From: Amblyornis subalaris
Taxonomy: Eukaryota; Chordata; Aves; Passeriformes; Ptilonorhynchidae
DNA: 64,000 nt
Direction: 5' to 3'
Assembly (NCBI GenBank): GCA_018881555.1
Contig: JACAXG010000034.1
Location: 3,978,615-4,042,614, forward strand
The notes beneath the pieces are model-generated. The model was not told the DNA's origin and ran no database searches. It worked only from the letters and a program-made list of their open reading frames with translations. The position numbers were made by a program, and so were the translations under genes. This document shows, in pieces, positions 25,711-37,860 of the stretch; the stretch's first letter is position 1; every line of letters starts with the position of its first letter.

Positions 25711-28700
25711 GCATTTCATCAAAGAGAGAAGAAAAAATGGAACTGAAAAGAGATAACCAACATGGAATCATTAAGAGATAATGCATTAGTAGCGCTAACA
25801 ATGTGAGTCAAACTCTATGCTGAAATGACTGTAGAGCATCAATAGGGGGAAGCAGTAAACACGTTTTCATTTGGCCGATGTCATGGACCACATTGTTGAC
25901 AATGGATCAATACAAGGCAGTCCCACCAGTGTTTAACAATACGTGACTTTTCCAAAAACACCCATGTGGCTCCCTACAGCTTCACTTTGAAGACAGTCCT
26001 TTGGTTTTTTGAAAGCCAGGAAATAAAATACAATGGCCAATTCCAGACTTACTTCAGGACATGACTGGGGGACAAAGTGGTCTCTGAGTTTTTCATTTCC
26101 ATTTGTTTGTTTACATTCTTGGTCTTGTTTTTATGTGGAAAGTCTTGAGGCAGATAAGAAATATTTTTGTTGAAAACAATTCAAACAGCTTTCCAACTGA
26201 ATTGAGTTACTTGGACCAACCCTATTCAAAAATAACTTTTTGGACAACACCAAATCTTGGTGATTTCCAGTTTCTTAACAGCTTTTTGTATTTGTTTAGC
26301 CTAATATGTGTCCACCTAGATTATAATTTCAGAATATAAATATTTTTCTGTTCTTTTAACTTAAATGACATGAATAACAACCATGGCATGGACCCTGCTT
26401 CCTACCTTAAAACTTAATTTTTTCACCATAAACACATATTCATACAGCCTTTCTGGTACCTTCAGTATTACTTAACACCAACTGGAAGTACTGCCTTTAA
26501 TTTTTTTAGTCATATTTAAAGGCTTAATACTTCTTTAGAGCATAAATGAGGAATGACTGCAGTTCCACTATAACTTACATATTAAGCATCTCTTCAATTC
26601 TCTACTCCAAGGCTGAGTTTGCATTATTGTGATATTTTTGAGAAATAATTTTTTCAAGGTTTTCCATATGTCATAGACAAACGAGCTTTTTCTTTTGTTT
26701 TTCATAGGACCCAAAATGAGAATGCAGCCCCAGTCAAAACAAGGGAGAGGGAAGTGGAAAGATTGCAAAGCTCCATGACGTCAGTACCTGTTGGTTCAGC
26801 ATGTTTTCCTCTCACTTTCTTGCTCTAAATCTTCATCTGAACACAGACACCTCAAAACTGGTCATTACCAGGGGTTAAGATGCAGTAATGACACTGGAAG
26901 ATGATAAAGCAAATCAGGCCTCCACTCTCACCTCTTTTCTTGCTTCGGTAAGCACAAGATCAGGGAGCAGTGGAGTCATGGCAGACATCAATCCCTCCAA
27001 GCCCTGTGCCTGCTCTCCAGGCCGACCCACAGAGGCACTGGGATAATGGCCTTGTTTGCTCCACTCCTATAGAGCAACTAGAAAAAATTGCTGACCACCT
27101 GAGCAGGGACAAGGAGCTAACACTGCTGAGACAAAGCTTTCCCCAGAGTGTACACAGGACAGGCCTGGATGCAAAACACATATATAGTGACAAACAGTAC
27201 GTCCTTCTGACAAAACAGAACCAGAACTGTAGCACAAGTAGGGATACCCGAGGAGGCTTTAAGCAGTAAAGGTAAAAACTGTGGTGAGGAGTAAATGGAA
27301 GAACTGACTACTTGGAGACTTGTTAAGAGGGATTCTGTTGATACAGCAGACTGAACTGATGTCCATACCATTAAACCTTGACTGTTAAGCAGAAATGCAA
27401 ATTTTCTTCAAGTTCATGGAAAGGAGCAACTAGTGTATACTTTTAGAAAGAAAATTTTCAGACTGCTGGGGCAAAATTGTTGCCCTGATATTTTTTTAGT
27501 GTCTAAAGAGTGCACACAGCCTCTGCGTCGTGAAAGGCCAGCTTCAAAGAATGCATACTGTAGGGAGTTCAAAAATATCTACACTGGAAAGGAAAATTAA
27601 ATGCTGAAACATCCAGGATGAGATAATCAGCTTTTATGTACAGAGATCAAAAGGATTGATTATATCAGCCTGGAAAGATAATTTATATATCAGTTGTTGC
27701 CTGTGCATTTTTGCTTATGTCAGCAGCTTCCAGGAGTGGCAGAAAGTTAAGATACTGTAAAACTCGTCAGTCTGTATTCAAGAGCCTTTGAAAGGCTGCT
27801 GGAGACAGCTGTGTCAGACAACATGAAACAAAATCAGTGCACTTACAATGAAGAGCTTCCTTTTGAGAACCTTGGGTTCTTCCTGCCAACATAGGTTCTG
27901 AAAATCTTTTCTTGAGCCAATGTACCATCCTAAGGGTAAGAAGAAGAAAGTGTTTCTGACTCAAACACACTTGCAGAGAAGAGTGGGTTTTAGGATTCCT
28001 TGTTTAAAGTTGTATCATGACCCACTTGTTCTGAAGTAGGTCAGCCTGTGGTATGCTGAACTTAATCAGAAAGGCCAGCCCAAGAGTAGTCTGAGTTGAG
28101 GGAAAGATGTAGAAAGCCACTTCCTATTTCTGTTATGTCAGTAGTGGGTGCAGCGAATTTTTACTAAAGGGAGTTTTTGTGTGCAGTCCTTTCTCATAAT
28201 TGTCAGGTCTGTAAAATGCAAAAGAACTGTGCTCTGATAGTTCTTTGTTTCTGCTTGGTGAATGAAATGGGTTTACATAATTTTTTTTCAAGGTTATTTT
28301 ATTCTGGCATATTCTGCTTCCTTTTGCCCAGACTCAGCTATATGCATATGTACACTTCTCAGTGCATTGCTAGAGCTCCTTCTCACTTCTGCATTTCCAA
28401 TGCTAATCATGACACCACAGCCATGAAAAATGTTAAAACTATTACTTATATAAGGAATGGGATCTTCTCTTTGCTTTTCTCTTTGCTAGGGAAGAGCTAG
28501 TCTAGGAGAAAGAACTGACAGTGTATTATAGAACAAAGTATTCTCTTTCCCAAAGATTGTTTTTCATCTTTGCATGGATGTTTTCATTAATTTAAAAATC
28601 TAAAATTAAAAAATATTACTAGTTGACATTTGCCAAGAAAGTGTGTCACCCACAAATTTCTGTTTACCCAAATAGTTGCTTGTGCTGACCACCTGCAGTG

Positions 28701-31700
28701 AGATAATGACAAGTAGAAGAAAGGAACAGTAGTTCTCTTCCTTGCTCTTCTCTTCCATCTTCCATCTCTGAAAAACTGCTTGCATATCCCATGCAGTCAG
28801 GCAGCTCCATACATCCTTGCTTGTTTCAGTCAAATTTTCACTTAGCTGAAACAAATTTTCCTTGCTGTCTACTTTTTATGGGAGTTTTTCCTCTTAACCT
28901 TGCCAAGCTGATGAGTTGACCTGACAACAAAAAAATCCTCAATACAAAAACCCCCAATGAGATATATTGATCTTACTGCTTCTGAGAAGAACTCAGAAAT
29001 GCCTTTAATCTTTCTTTCCATAGCCCAGACTGTAGGGGGCTGAAGACCTTTAGGTGAAGTGGAGCTCTGCATCATCCCATCAAGACGGCAAAGCCGACGG
29101 TACCAGGGAATAACGCAAGTGTTCTGTGGTCAGTGAGTTTTCCAGAGGCAACGGGTGAGGGAAAGAAAGGAGCTCTTCTACNTATACATAATGCACAACT
29201 GGGTCAAACCATGAGTCAGGAGGCAGCAAAAATTCCTGACAACAGAATTTCTAGTAAGTCTGTAATAGAATTGAAAAAGGTAAGTAGTGAAAACCACTTT
29301 GTTTCAGAAAACACAACTTCACTAAGGTAGAAGTGTGTTCATCTCACNATTGTTTTTAATTAAAAAGCCTCTGAAAGACATTTTAATCATTTTTTCCTAG
29401 TCGTAACAACATGAAACATTCAGATGCTCACAGGAACACGTAATCATATTTTTGAACCAGGTCTATTAAATGTATATTTGAAAAAAGAAATCACTGTAGT
29501 AATATACATAGCTAAAACACTATTATTTTTCAGATAAGCATGACAAACTTTTGCATGAACATTTTGATTTGTATTCCCTAAATATTGTGACATAACAGTG
29601 CTTGTTCATACATGAGATACAATTCGTACATGAGTGAGCAGTTGAAGTCTCTATATACACTGACCACTCTGCAGCTCTGATTTATCTGCCAGATTAAATC
29701 TATCAATCATTCTCTATTTCCCATCTGCCTACTTTGTAAGTTTACAGAGTTATCACTGGCTTTGTGCCTGACCAACATTGCTGCAAGGATATTAAACTAC
29801 TAGTTGAATCTTGACACTGTAATTGACAATTTCGCTGCAAATTGGACCACTTACTTGAACCCATCTCCACTGGCCCAACTCTAATCAAATGGCTTGATCA
29901 GTCAGTGCATAGCTCCTTGCTGTCTGCTCCCCACAAGTCTGTCTGCAGCTCCTAACAGATTTGTAATGTTTCTCTGCCCTTGGTACCTAATGATGCTATC
30001 TACTGCCACCTTCGTTTGTGTAAATGAATTGTTTGTACAGAGTTCATCCCCTTGCAAGTCATGTTCCTTCAAAAATGATACATGTTTTGATTAAATTTTA
30101 TTATCCAAAAGGTATAGGAGGACTCAAGTGGTTGTTGTACTAGACCATCCTACACATAACATCTCTGCCTACACGTAAATGTTTTGTCTTGGCTTATGGG
30201 CATGTGGCCAGGAGAGAAGACAGTTACAGTTTGAATCACTGTACCTAAAGTTTGGCTAAGAAATAAAAAATACTTAGTCCTCCATTTTGAACACTTAGGT
30301 ACATGTCTACACTAACTATGGAACCCCAGCTGCACTATTTCAATGTTTCGCCTTTCCTAAGTTGCCTTATCTTGTAGCTATCTATTAAATGGATCCTATC
30401 ATTCAGGTTTTCTCACGAAGAGGCCCAAGTGATGGACCACCCTGCTCCCATTTCCAGAAGCTGATTTGTTTGTCTCTCTCTCCCTCCTTCTTATCATAAG
30501 CATGTCTTAACCAAGTGTCAACTAACAGAAAGCGTATCTGATATCTTATTACAACCACCCATGTTTGTTAACAATAATATTTTTGTCTCTACTTTTCCTG
30601 TGACATACTTGCTTTTTATCCATAGACTATTCTAAATTTCATCTGCTGCTTTTACATTTAATATGTATTTTGTATTGCATAGTCTTTGAATAATGCTATA
30701 AATTCAAGGAAGCTAAAACACTATTAAATGAGTGCCTAGGTTTATTTACAGTAGTAGCTACATGAGCAATACTCTATGGCTAATGTATAATAGCAGCCAC
30801 AGGACTGCACCTATTGTATATCATATTTAAATGTTCTAACACCAGCAGCTCTAGGAGAGCTTTGGCTGGAAGCTGTCTGCACCTGACAGCACAGATAGAA
30901 TAAACACAGCAACTCAAAAGCCTTTACAGGCTTAAGACTGCNACACTGCACAATTAAGGCTGACACCTCCCAGAACAGAGCAACCACAAGATCATGGGCA
31001 ACATAAATCGTAGTTTCCATTTATGTACTGTCATACAACTATAATTGCATAGTACACTTAGCATGCACAATGCACCGGGTTTATTCTGAAGACTAAAAGT
31101 TTCTTTTATGATTCCTATTTTGGCAAAGGATGTTGCCTGTAGCCTGGTATTTGGAACAAGACTGACAGGGTGTTACACAGCTGAACTCAGCATACAGAAG
31201 GCTTGTTACAACTGATCCATTTCTATTGTTGCGATGTTTATCCAGCTGGGTGGATGCCATTAGAATCAAGTGACAGTGTCATAAGCTTAAAGCCCTTCGT
31301 AGTTCTTGAGTTCCCTGATTCAATTCTCAAGAAAATTACAGCTGAATGGTGCATTCCAGCTCATCAGGAGTGAAGTTAGGCTACAGGTGGGCTCGTTGGT
31401 ATTGGTAATTGAAAATAACTGACCAATTATCAACGTCCCTATGAAGGAGCTGAAAGTGTCATTGTCACTAAGCTCACCCAGTAAAGCTTGCGTTTCAGAT
31501 ATACTTGAAAACTGCACACTGCAGCACAAGGCCCTTCACCCATTTGTCTCTTGGATTTGCAGGGGCTTTACAACCCCTCTTTGTGTTTTTTCCTCTTTTG
31601 GTGGAAAAAAAGGGGAAACAAAGAACGAAGAAAATAGTCTTCAGCTAATGGAAGCTACCATCAACTGAAGAGTAATGCAATAAATAATTTGTTAGTACTT

Positions 31701-32855
31701 GCCTAGCAGATGAAATGTGGCAAGTTTTATATTTTAACAGCAAAATCAAATCAGCAGAAGATTTGCTATTCCCTACAAAAATCACTGACTTTGGAATGCT
31801 AAGTTATTTTGTTGCTTTGTGCTGGAGTGGGATTAAAAAAAATATTAAGAAATTAGTAAATCTAATTATGATTCCATATGTGAACAGAAAGTTTTCTGTC
31901 AAAGATCCTAGCACAACAAAATGCTGCAATTCCTGAGACTGAGAAAGGTGTGAGATTGCTTTACAGTAAAAAAAAGGAATTTAAAAAGAAGCAAAAATAA
32001 ACATTTAAAACAACAACAAATAAACAAAAAGCATTACATTCTCAATATCAGGAATCCACCTTAAGGAAATTAAAGCTAATTAATTTTGCTCCTTCAGATA
32101 CCTTGCTCCTTTGGAGCTTCACTCACAGAGAACTGACAGCTCCCAGATTTGCAGGGCCGCAGGCAGATTTTTATAAGTTCTAGCCAGTTTCGAAACCAGA
32201 AAATAACATCCTTACACTCATGAACACCATTTAAAAACTCCAATATCTCTCAGCTCCTCTCTCAAGGGCACCAAAACCACTTTCCATTTAAGATTAAATT
32301 AAATTAAAATTAATGCTTGTATCTCTATGGCTAAAAGATACCAAAAGCCAAGGTGTAAATTTATCCATAAGATTCTGATGCTGACAGTGAGAGGACTACA
32401 CTCACACATCCTACACGGCCACACTCCTGAAGTCCACATGGGCCATGTAATCATACGTAAAAAGATGAGCAGTCTTCCACATTCAGCCTGCATCCATCTC
32501 TTCCATGAAGTCTCATTACTTTTATCAGGCACCACTGACCTCCATAAAGAGATCCTGCATAAGAAAACTTCTTTATGCTAGAAGCCATAGGATACCACAG
32601 GCAAACACAACGAGGAACAGGTCTTCATGTTAANCAAAAGCTTGATATATAGCAGCTGTCTGGGGGTGAGGAGGTCATAGCTACCCCTAGGGTAAGCAAA
32701 GTGAGCAAGGTGGAAAGTGGCTTTAACAGGTGTCAGCACACTTGTGTAATTGTTTCAGCTGGAGGCTCATAAACAAAGGAATTAATTTGAAGGGCACGTT
32801 ACATTTTGAAATAAAAAAAAATAAACATATCACACAGAGAGTGCCTATTTTAACA
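25711..32855. other. AT-rich spacer between DAW1 promoter and CCL20
   Basis: No exon of a known family was found on either strand. ORFs are short and lack domains, for example 28177-28500 and 26960-27269. A few A-rich tracts such as 31970-32030 are present. Distal regulatory DNA for the inducible CCL20 gene is possible but nothing specific is visible. Confidence 0.5.
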
Positions 32856-32861
32856 TTTATT
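32856..32861 (-). terminator. Probable CCL20 polyadenylation signal
   Basis: AATAAA on the minus strand, about 465 bases past the CCL20 stop codon. A T-rich run follows on that strand, near 32811-32819. Other AATAAA-like strings lie between it and the stop, so the exact end is uncertain. Confidence 0.4.
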
Positions 32862-32983
32862 TTTTTTAAACTCCGATTTTTTTTTCTACAAACAGACTTT
32901 GCTTAACAATAGTTCGAGAAGTATTACAATGCTAACTACAGCTAAAAGAAAATTTTGGCACAAGACAATAACAAAATAAAGAG

Positions 32984-32992
32984 AATAAATAA
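32984..32992 (-). promoter_or_regulatory. AU-rich element nonamer in CCL20 3'UTR
   Basis: The minus strand reads TTATTTATT, the exact nonamer of class II AU-rich elements that speed decay of cytokine and chemokine mRNAs. It lies in the predicted 3'UTR, about 335 nt after the stop. Confidence 0.5.
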
Positions 32993-33325
32993 CTTGCTTA
33001 TACATGCTGAAGAAAACAAAAATAACATGCAATAAACTTCATAAAATGCACACTCTGTACAATAGCTTATGGTAGTCCTTACTAACTAGTACTCATGTCA
33101 TATTAATAACATACACATACTAGTAAAAATATAAACTTTGACCAGATGCTTAATTCAAGCACAACAGCGATGCAATATGAATCAACTCGAGAAGTTCAAG
33201 GGTTCCAAAGAAGCCAGAGTTGGAGGTGAGTGAGCACACAATAGTGCACAAACGATCTCAGCTGAGAGGTTGAACCTGGTGATTCTTCAGCCATGTCTGT
33301 GTTTAGTTCCTTGCTGGAAACTGTG

Positions 33326-33353
33326 TCAGGCTGACATCCTCCTGAGCTTCTGG
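33326..33353 (-). CDS. CCL20: CCL20 exon 4 (terminal)
   Basis: Acceptor TCTTTTAACAG; completes Ser92 and encodes QKLRRMSA, then TGA at 33328-33326. The basic C-terminal tail corresponds to human KKVKNM. Confidence 0.92.
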
Positions 33354-35177
33354 CTGTTAAAAGAAAGAGACAACACACATAAATAATTACTTCAGCCACA
33401 GGTCAATTATAGTTTTCTCTTCTTCCCTGAGAGAATAGCTTGTCACACTCGGACACGAAAAAACCACACGGAGACCGCTCTTGTCAGACAGGAGCTAAGA
33501 AGGCAAGAAGGGGGCCAAGACGACTCCGACCCTTTATTTTATATGTTCTTAGAAACCAGCGTGGATTGGAGGGTGATGTTGCTACCGCTCAATCACACTG
33601 GTCAAAGGAAAAATCCATCAAATGTCTCCGCCTAGCACCAAGGAATGTAAACAATAAAATGAACGTTATCAAAACATGACCATGTTTACAGAATGAGCAT
33701 GAGAACTTTGTTACAGAAGAGAAAAACATTAAGAAACTGTAAAAACCAGGGCGACATCAGCTCAGGTAGAAAAAGGGACATGTGACGTGACTGTCTCTGA
33801 GAAAACTCTAGAAAGGAGTAGCTAAGTCTGACAGGAGATGGAAGGACAGATGTGTTTGCCAGCGCTGTCAAAAGTGGCATTCAGGAGCCATAAGAAACAG
33901 GCTTTCATACATGCCCTGTTTTCATCAGCCTGGTAGTATTTAAAAGTTTAGATTCCTACCTCAGGAAAAGAAGGTGTTTCTTCACCCAGCCTTCCTTAGG
34001 ATTTACACAGGCCTTCAGCCCACCGGAGGTGTGGAAACTGGAAAAGAAATAATGATAAAGAAATCAGTAAATCATTAGAAATCTCTACTGTGGAGAGTAT
34101 AGTTACTCTATATAATGACCAATATCAACTGCTTTTGTAAATGCCAGTTAGATATGGGATGCTCCAGACTCCCCCAATATTATATGAACAAAAAGAAATT
34201 TAAATGCAACAGCTACTTCAGTCTCAGGGATCATTTTTTGCACCACAAAATTGTGTTCAATTTATTTGATATATTGAGGCAAAGACCTTTGCTGGATGCC
34301 AGAAATAATTTGTAAGATTAAGGAGAACAGCCGCTGTCAAGCTAAGGTGACAGATCAACACTTAGGAGGGCCAAAACTTTGTGAAAAAGAATCTGAACCC
34401 TATGAATTAACAGAACTCTTGTCACTTATGTGTCTGTTAACAGGTTTTGGCAAGGGAGCACCCTGTGTGGCCCTCAGCTGGAGACAAAGCATGTCTTTAT
34501 TTGTACACCTGATTCCTAAAGAGTCAGATTTATTATTTAAATTGTATGACTGTCCCATGAGTTAGCAGTCCCTATCAACTAGACGTTGTGTGTTTTGTTT
34601 ACAGGTGTAATATACAATTTATTCTGTTAATTTAAATTTTGAAAAGGCAAGAAAAATCATGGTTATACCATTCAAATGATTGTTTTTTCCCAAATAGTTA
34701 TCCTAAGGTTAATGCATGTCAGAAAAACCAGAGGATCTTCTGAAAAGTAACTTACATGATAGCAGGGATGTCGCAGACCTCACTGGAGAGCTGTTCAGTG
34801 TAACCCTTCAGGACCTTCCGAGGCAGAGGCTTTTTGGTGTAAGACAGGCAGCAGTCCTGGTTGCTTTGTCCTGAAGTGAAGGAAAACAACAAAGTAAATA
34901 ACCTCCATTTGGCACCACGCTGCCATGCTGTCTAGGGAACTCATTGTTCAATCCCAACCATCCAGCTGCCTGTTGACAGAAGAGGAGGATGAGGCAGCAC
35001 ACTTTACTGAAACCATTCCNTTCCACCTCACCCTCATCCTGCTGCCAGCAGCACCGGGAGCCGCTTCCTGGGGCAGAACGCCCGAGTTCACTCACCTTCG
35101 GAGGTGCCGCACAGGAGCAGCACCAGCAGCCCCAGCAGGGAAAGCAGGACCATGTTCTTGCTGCTAAAGCCAGTCAT
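33326..35177 (-). CDS. CCL20: CCL20, C-C motif chemokine 20 (4 exons, 100 aa)
   Basis: Complete gene, coding exons 35177-35096, 34870-34756, 34037-33960 and 33353-33326, all GT-AG with matching phases. The product is a secreted chemokine that attracts CCR6-bearing dendritic cells and lymphocytes. Residues 1 to about 27 form a leucine-rich signal peptide (LLSLLGLLVLLL core). The mature part starts near QSNQDCCLSY; the four chemokine cysteines are Cys34, Cys35, Cys60 and Cys76. The DCCL motif is the CCL20 hallmark and CDIPAIIFHT matches the family's CDINAIIFHT. The C-terminal helix is KKHLLFLSQKLRRMSA. Human CCL20 has 96 residues. Synteny between DAW1 and SLC19A3 confirms the call. Confidence 0.97.
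33441..33915 (-). mobile_element. Probable solo LTR in CCL20 intron 3
   Basis: Read on the minus strand this segment has a compact promoter-polyA unit, ACATATAAAATAAAGG at about 33550-33535, followed by a roughly 95-base leader that ends in GTGTGACA at 33441, a typical LTR 3' terminus ending in CA. No primer-binding site or viral ORF follows, so it would be a solo LTR. The upstream edge (near 33.9 kb) and target-site duplication could not be defined. Confidence 0.4.
33960..34037 (-). CDS. CCL20: CCL20 exon 3
   Basis: 78 bp, acceptor TTTCTTTTCCAG, donor GTAGGA. Encodes residues 66-92, IFHTSGGLKACVNPKEGWVK and KHLLFL, including the fourth chemokine cysteine (Cys76). Confidence 0.95.
34756..34870 (-). 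CDS. CCL20: CCL20 exon 2
   Basis: 115 bp, acceptor CCTTCACTTCAG, donor GTAAGT. Encodes residues 28-66, from QSNQDCCLSYTKKPLPRK to LSSEVCDIPAI, including Cys34, Cys35 and Cys60. Confidence 0.96.
35096..35177 (-). CDS. CCL20: CCL20 exon 1 (start codon, signal peptide)
   Basis: ATG at 35177-35175 with G at -3. Encodes MTGFSSKNMVLLSLLGLLVL and LLCGTSE, a signal peptide with a strongly hydrophobic core; donor GTGAGT. A second in-frame ATG at codon 9 would leave a signal peptide too, but the first agrees with the family. Confidence 0.95.
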
Positions 35178-35261
35178 TCCCACTCCACACACACAGCTCT
35201 GCTCCTCTGAGTGCCTGGCTGCTGCCTGCTTGTCCTGCCAACCCTGCCGCACCTCCACCTG

Positions 35262-35269
35262 CTTATAAA
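35262..35269 (-). promoter_or_regulatory. CCL20 TATA box
   Basis: TTTATAAG on the minus strand, 85 bp upstream of the CCL20 ATG, predicting transcription from about 35235. A GC-rich CCCGCCACCCC (35280-35270) abuts it upstream and could bind KLF/Sp1-type factors. Confidence 0.65.
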
Positions 35270-35323
35270 GGGGTGGCGGGAGCCACGGGAATTCACACAC
35301 GGGCGGGTTCCACTGTCATCAGC

Positions 35324-35333
35324 GGGTTTCCCC
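35324..35333 (-). promoter_or_regulatory. Kappa-B-like site upstream of CCL20
   Basis: Reads GGGGAAACCC on the minus strand, one base off GGGRNNYYCC, about 55 bp upstream of the TATA box. Human CCL20 is known to depend on a proximal NF-kappa-B site of similar sequence and spacing. A weaker candidate, GGGAATTCAC, lies at 35287-35296 on the plus strand. Confidence 0.45.
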
Positions 35334-35765
35334 ACAGCAAAATTCCATCGTGCCCGATTTGACCCCAGCACACCTTCCTGGTACTACAACCGGAGATAAC
35401 AATCTGCTGGGGAATATTTTTTTTTTTAAGTGGCTTAAAAGATTCAGTCTAAAAGAAAAGGAAATAAAAGGCTGTGAGGTAATGGTTCTGTGGGTGAAGC
35501 ACATGTAGTTTTAGGGGTAGGAGTGTGGGTTGTGAAATGAGGAAAGTCAAATGTAGTTAACTTTAAATGTTACCTACAGAAACTGTGTGTCTGTTGCGCT
35601 CTAGTTTAATAAACCCAGCTTGAGGTCAGAGGGAGGTGGTCTGAGCCAGCCAGACTCATTTCAGTCTGGCAAGCTCACAGGAACTAGATCACAGGCTGCA
35701 CTGATACCAAAGCACTACATTAGTATTTACTGGTTGGCCGACACAGTAACATCAGGCTTTCCAGA

Positions 35766-36239
35766 TTACTGCTTTCTGAGCTCTAGATTGTAGTATTGGC
35801 AGGGACATATGAGCAACATTGAGCAATCATGGAAATGGATTTCTTTAGTTTCCTTTACCATATATTCCCTGCCATGACTTCCTGCCAGTTTGTTACACAT
35901 CTGAACTATTTCATCGAAATTGAGTGAGCTTAAAAGCAACTTGAAACGGGATCTATATTCTCTTCTGAATCTGTGATGTCCAGAATGCTTTAATGCTTCT
36001 TCATAAGCAATAGCTGTAGTTTGTTGCTTTCCCATCCCAAACTGTAGCAGAGTACCGTCTCCTGAACATCCAACAGAAACACACACAATCTTAAAATTGC
36101 CTTGCATAGCTCTGGAGAAACGACCAGGGAGAGGCTCTGTCACCACTCCAAGTACATTGTTTGAGCTGCTACTGAAGGATGGTACTTTCCCATGCTGTTT
36201 AGGGATCTGGGTGAAACTAATGTGATGGCTGTAGGCCAT
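35766..36239 (-). other. Unidentified 157-codon uninterrupted ORF, possible retrocopy
   Basis: An open frame of 157 codons from ATG at 36239 to TAA at 35766; the frame stays open a further ten codons upstream to a TAG. Amino-acid composition is protein-like rather than repeat-like. Residues about 65-85 (GTLLQFGMGKQQTTAIAYEE) loosely recall the last strand and helix of a double-stranded-RNA-binding domain, followed by a basic, helix-like stretch. No splice signals in frame, no promoter and no recognised homologue, so it may be a fragment of a processed pseudogene, an orphan exon, or chance. Confidence 0.3.
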
Positions 36240-37739
36240 ATCCTGGCCAGCCAGTGTACACAGGAGCTGCTACGGGCTCCAGGTGCTTACGGAGTAACCT
36301 GAGCTGTAAGTGGTTTCTCTTAAGGTAGAGCTCAGGGACACAGTCATAGTCAGTTCATAATTACATACCTTCTGCCCTTCACAGAGTGCCAGTACCTCTC
36401 TCGAAGGGTGAGTTCCTATTATTTCTTTCTAAAAATGTAAACCGCTTGAACTCTAGAACAGATTATTATTCAGAGAAACTATTTTCTTTCTATAATAGCC
36501 AGAATTTAGGGAATTTCATATGGCTGCGGTATACATGAGCAGCCTTGCAGTGTGCATGGCATCACATATGCTGGAGATGCTTCTCTGCAGAGCCACACCA
36601 ACTGACCAGAGGATGGGGAGGAGGCAACAAAGAACCCATGCCCTGATGTATGCTGCTTTTTGTAACTGTTTTTTGATCCCAAATCTATTACACCTATACC
36701 CAGCTTTGGTGTTTCTTATGCAATTTCCTAGGCCATATTGTTATCCAGATGGAGGTGGCCTTGCATCTCAAGTCTTCCTTGTGACTCTACAGCTCTATTT
36801 CTTCTCCATTCAGTGCTTCTTGGACAAAATCTTCTCATGTGACACTCCTACCTAGGCACCAGCAGTTTGGATACCAGAGTGACGACATGACCCAGTTAGT
36901 GCTCACCCCGTACTCCTGCCCTCAGGCAGTTTTCCTCACACCGTGGTTCCCACCAGTGACCATGGCTGGCGATGTGCCTCATGACAGTTGGACTCATGCT
37001 TGTAGTGCTCCTTTTATCTCATGCTTTGTTTGACTTAGGAAATTAGGTTAAGATTTAGATTTAGAACAACAGCCGCAAGGAGGGCCCCAACTTCACGAGT
37101 GCTATCATTTTGTTTGTACTTGATATGTACAAAGTACTTTCAGGTTTTTTGCAAAAAGTAGTTTAAACAATCTAAAAAGGTTGAATTAAAACAGCTGAAG
37201 AAATCTCTGCTGGTCCTGATATAACACATAACTGTATCTTATCTGTCTTTACGTTTACAAACCCATAATGAAAACACAAAGCAAAAAATATATAAAAACA
37301 GGGAGGTGCTCATATGTTCAAGGGAAGTGTTACTCATTCCCTGGGAATGAGGGGACAGTGACTGTTGTTCGCTGTATCAACCTGATTTCCTTTGGCACCT
37401 GTGTGACCAAGCAGGGCCGTGTGGGCTGGCCAGGGACTGCCACACAGGCAAAAGATGGGGCTGCCGGGCCCCGGGGTGGCCAGTGGCACCTCCAAGCCTG
37501 TTTGTGGGTCAGTTGTGGTGCCCTATACATGTGTAACGTGTCTTAATAGTGCTGCAATTCCACGGCTGCACGTGGAGGGGGCCACCAGGTCAACGGAGGC
37601 CATCAGTTCCTTGCCCTGGGGCCTGCGGGGGAGGGCTGTGCCCACAGTCTCCTCAGAGGGTATCAAAGCATGAGAGGTATCAGCCACAAGTTGTGAAGAG
37701 GGCAATTCCCATCAGACATAGTGAAACCCCCTCTCCATA

Positions 37740-37860
37740 GCAAGGGGGAGAGGCACTGGGACAAGTTGCCCTGGAGAGGATGTGAAAGTCTAGTTTGAAC
37801 CCCTTGCAGATACTCAAGCAGGATGTGACCCTTCCCTGAGCATGATCTTTAACTTGGGTT
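37740..37860 (+). repeat. Possible degenerate CR1 fragment
   Basis: GGCACTGGGACAAGTTGCCC followed by a GGAGAGGATGTG block resembles the CR1 segment that precedes the 3' tail, in plus orientation, but no terminal octamer is seen and divergence is high. Confidence 0.3.

Noticed and set aside
36520..36855. 111-codon plus-strand hydrophobic ORF
   Set aside because: Hydrophobic stretches suggest a membrane protein at first sight, but no family motif is present and codon use is unremarkable.
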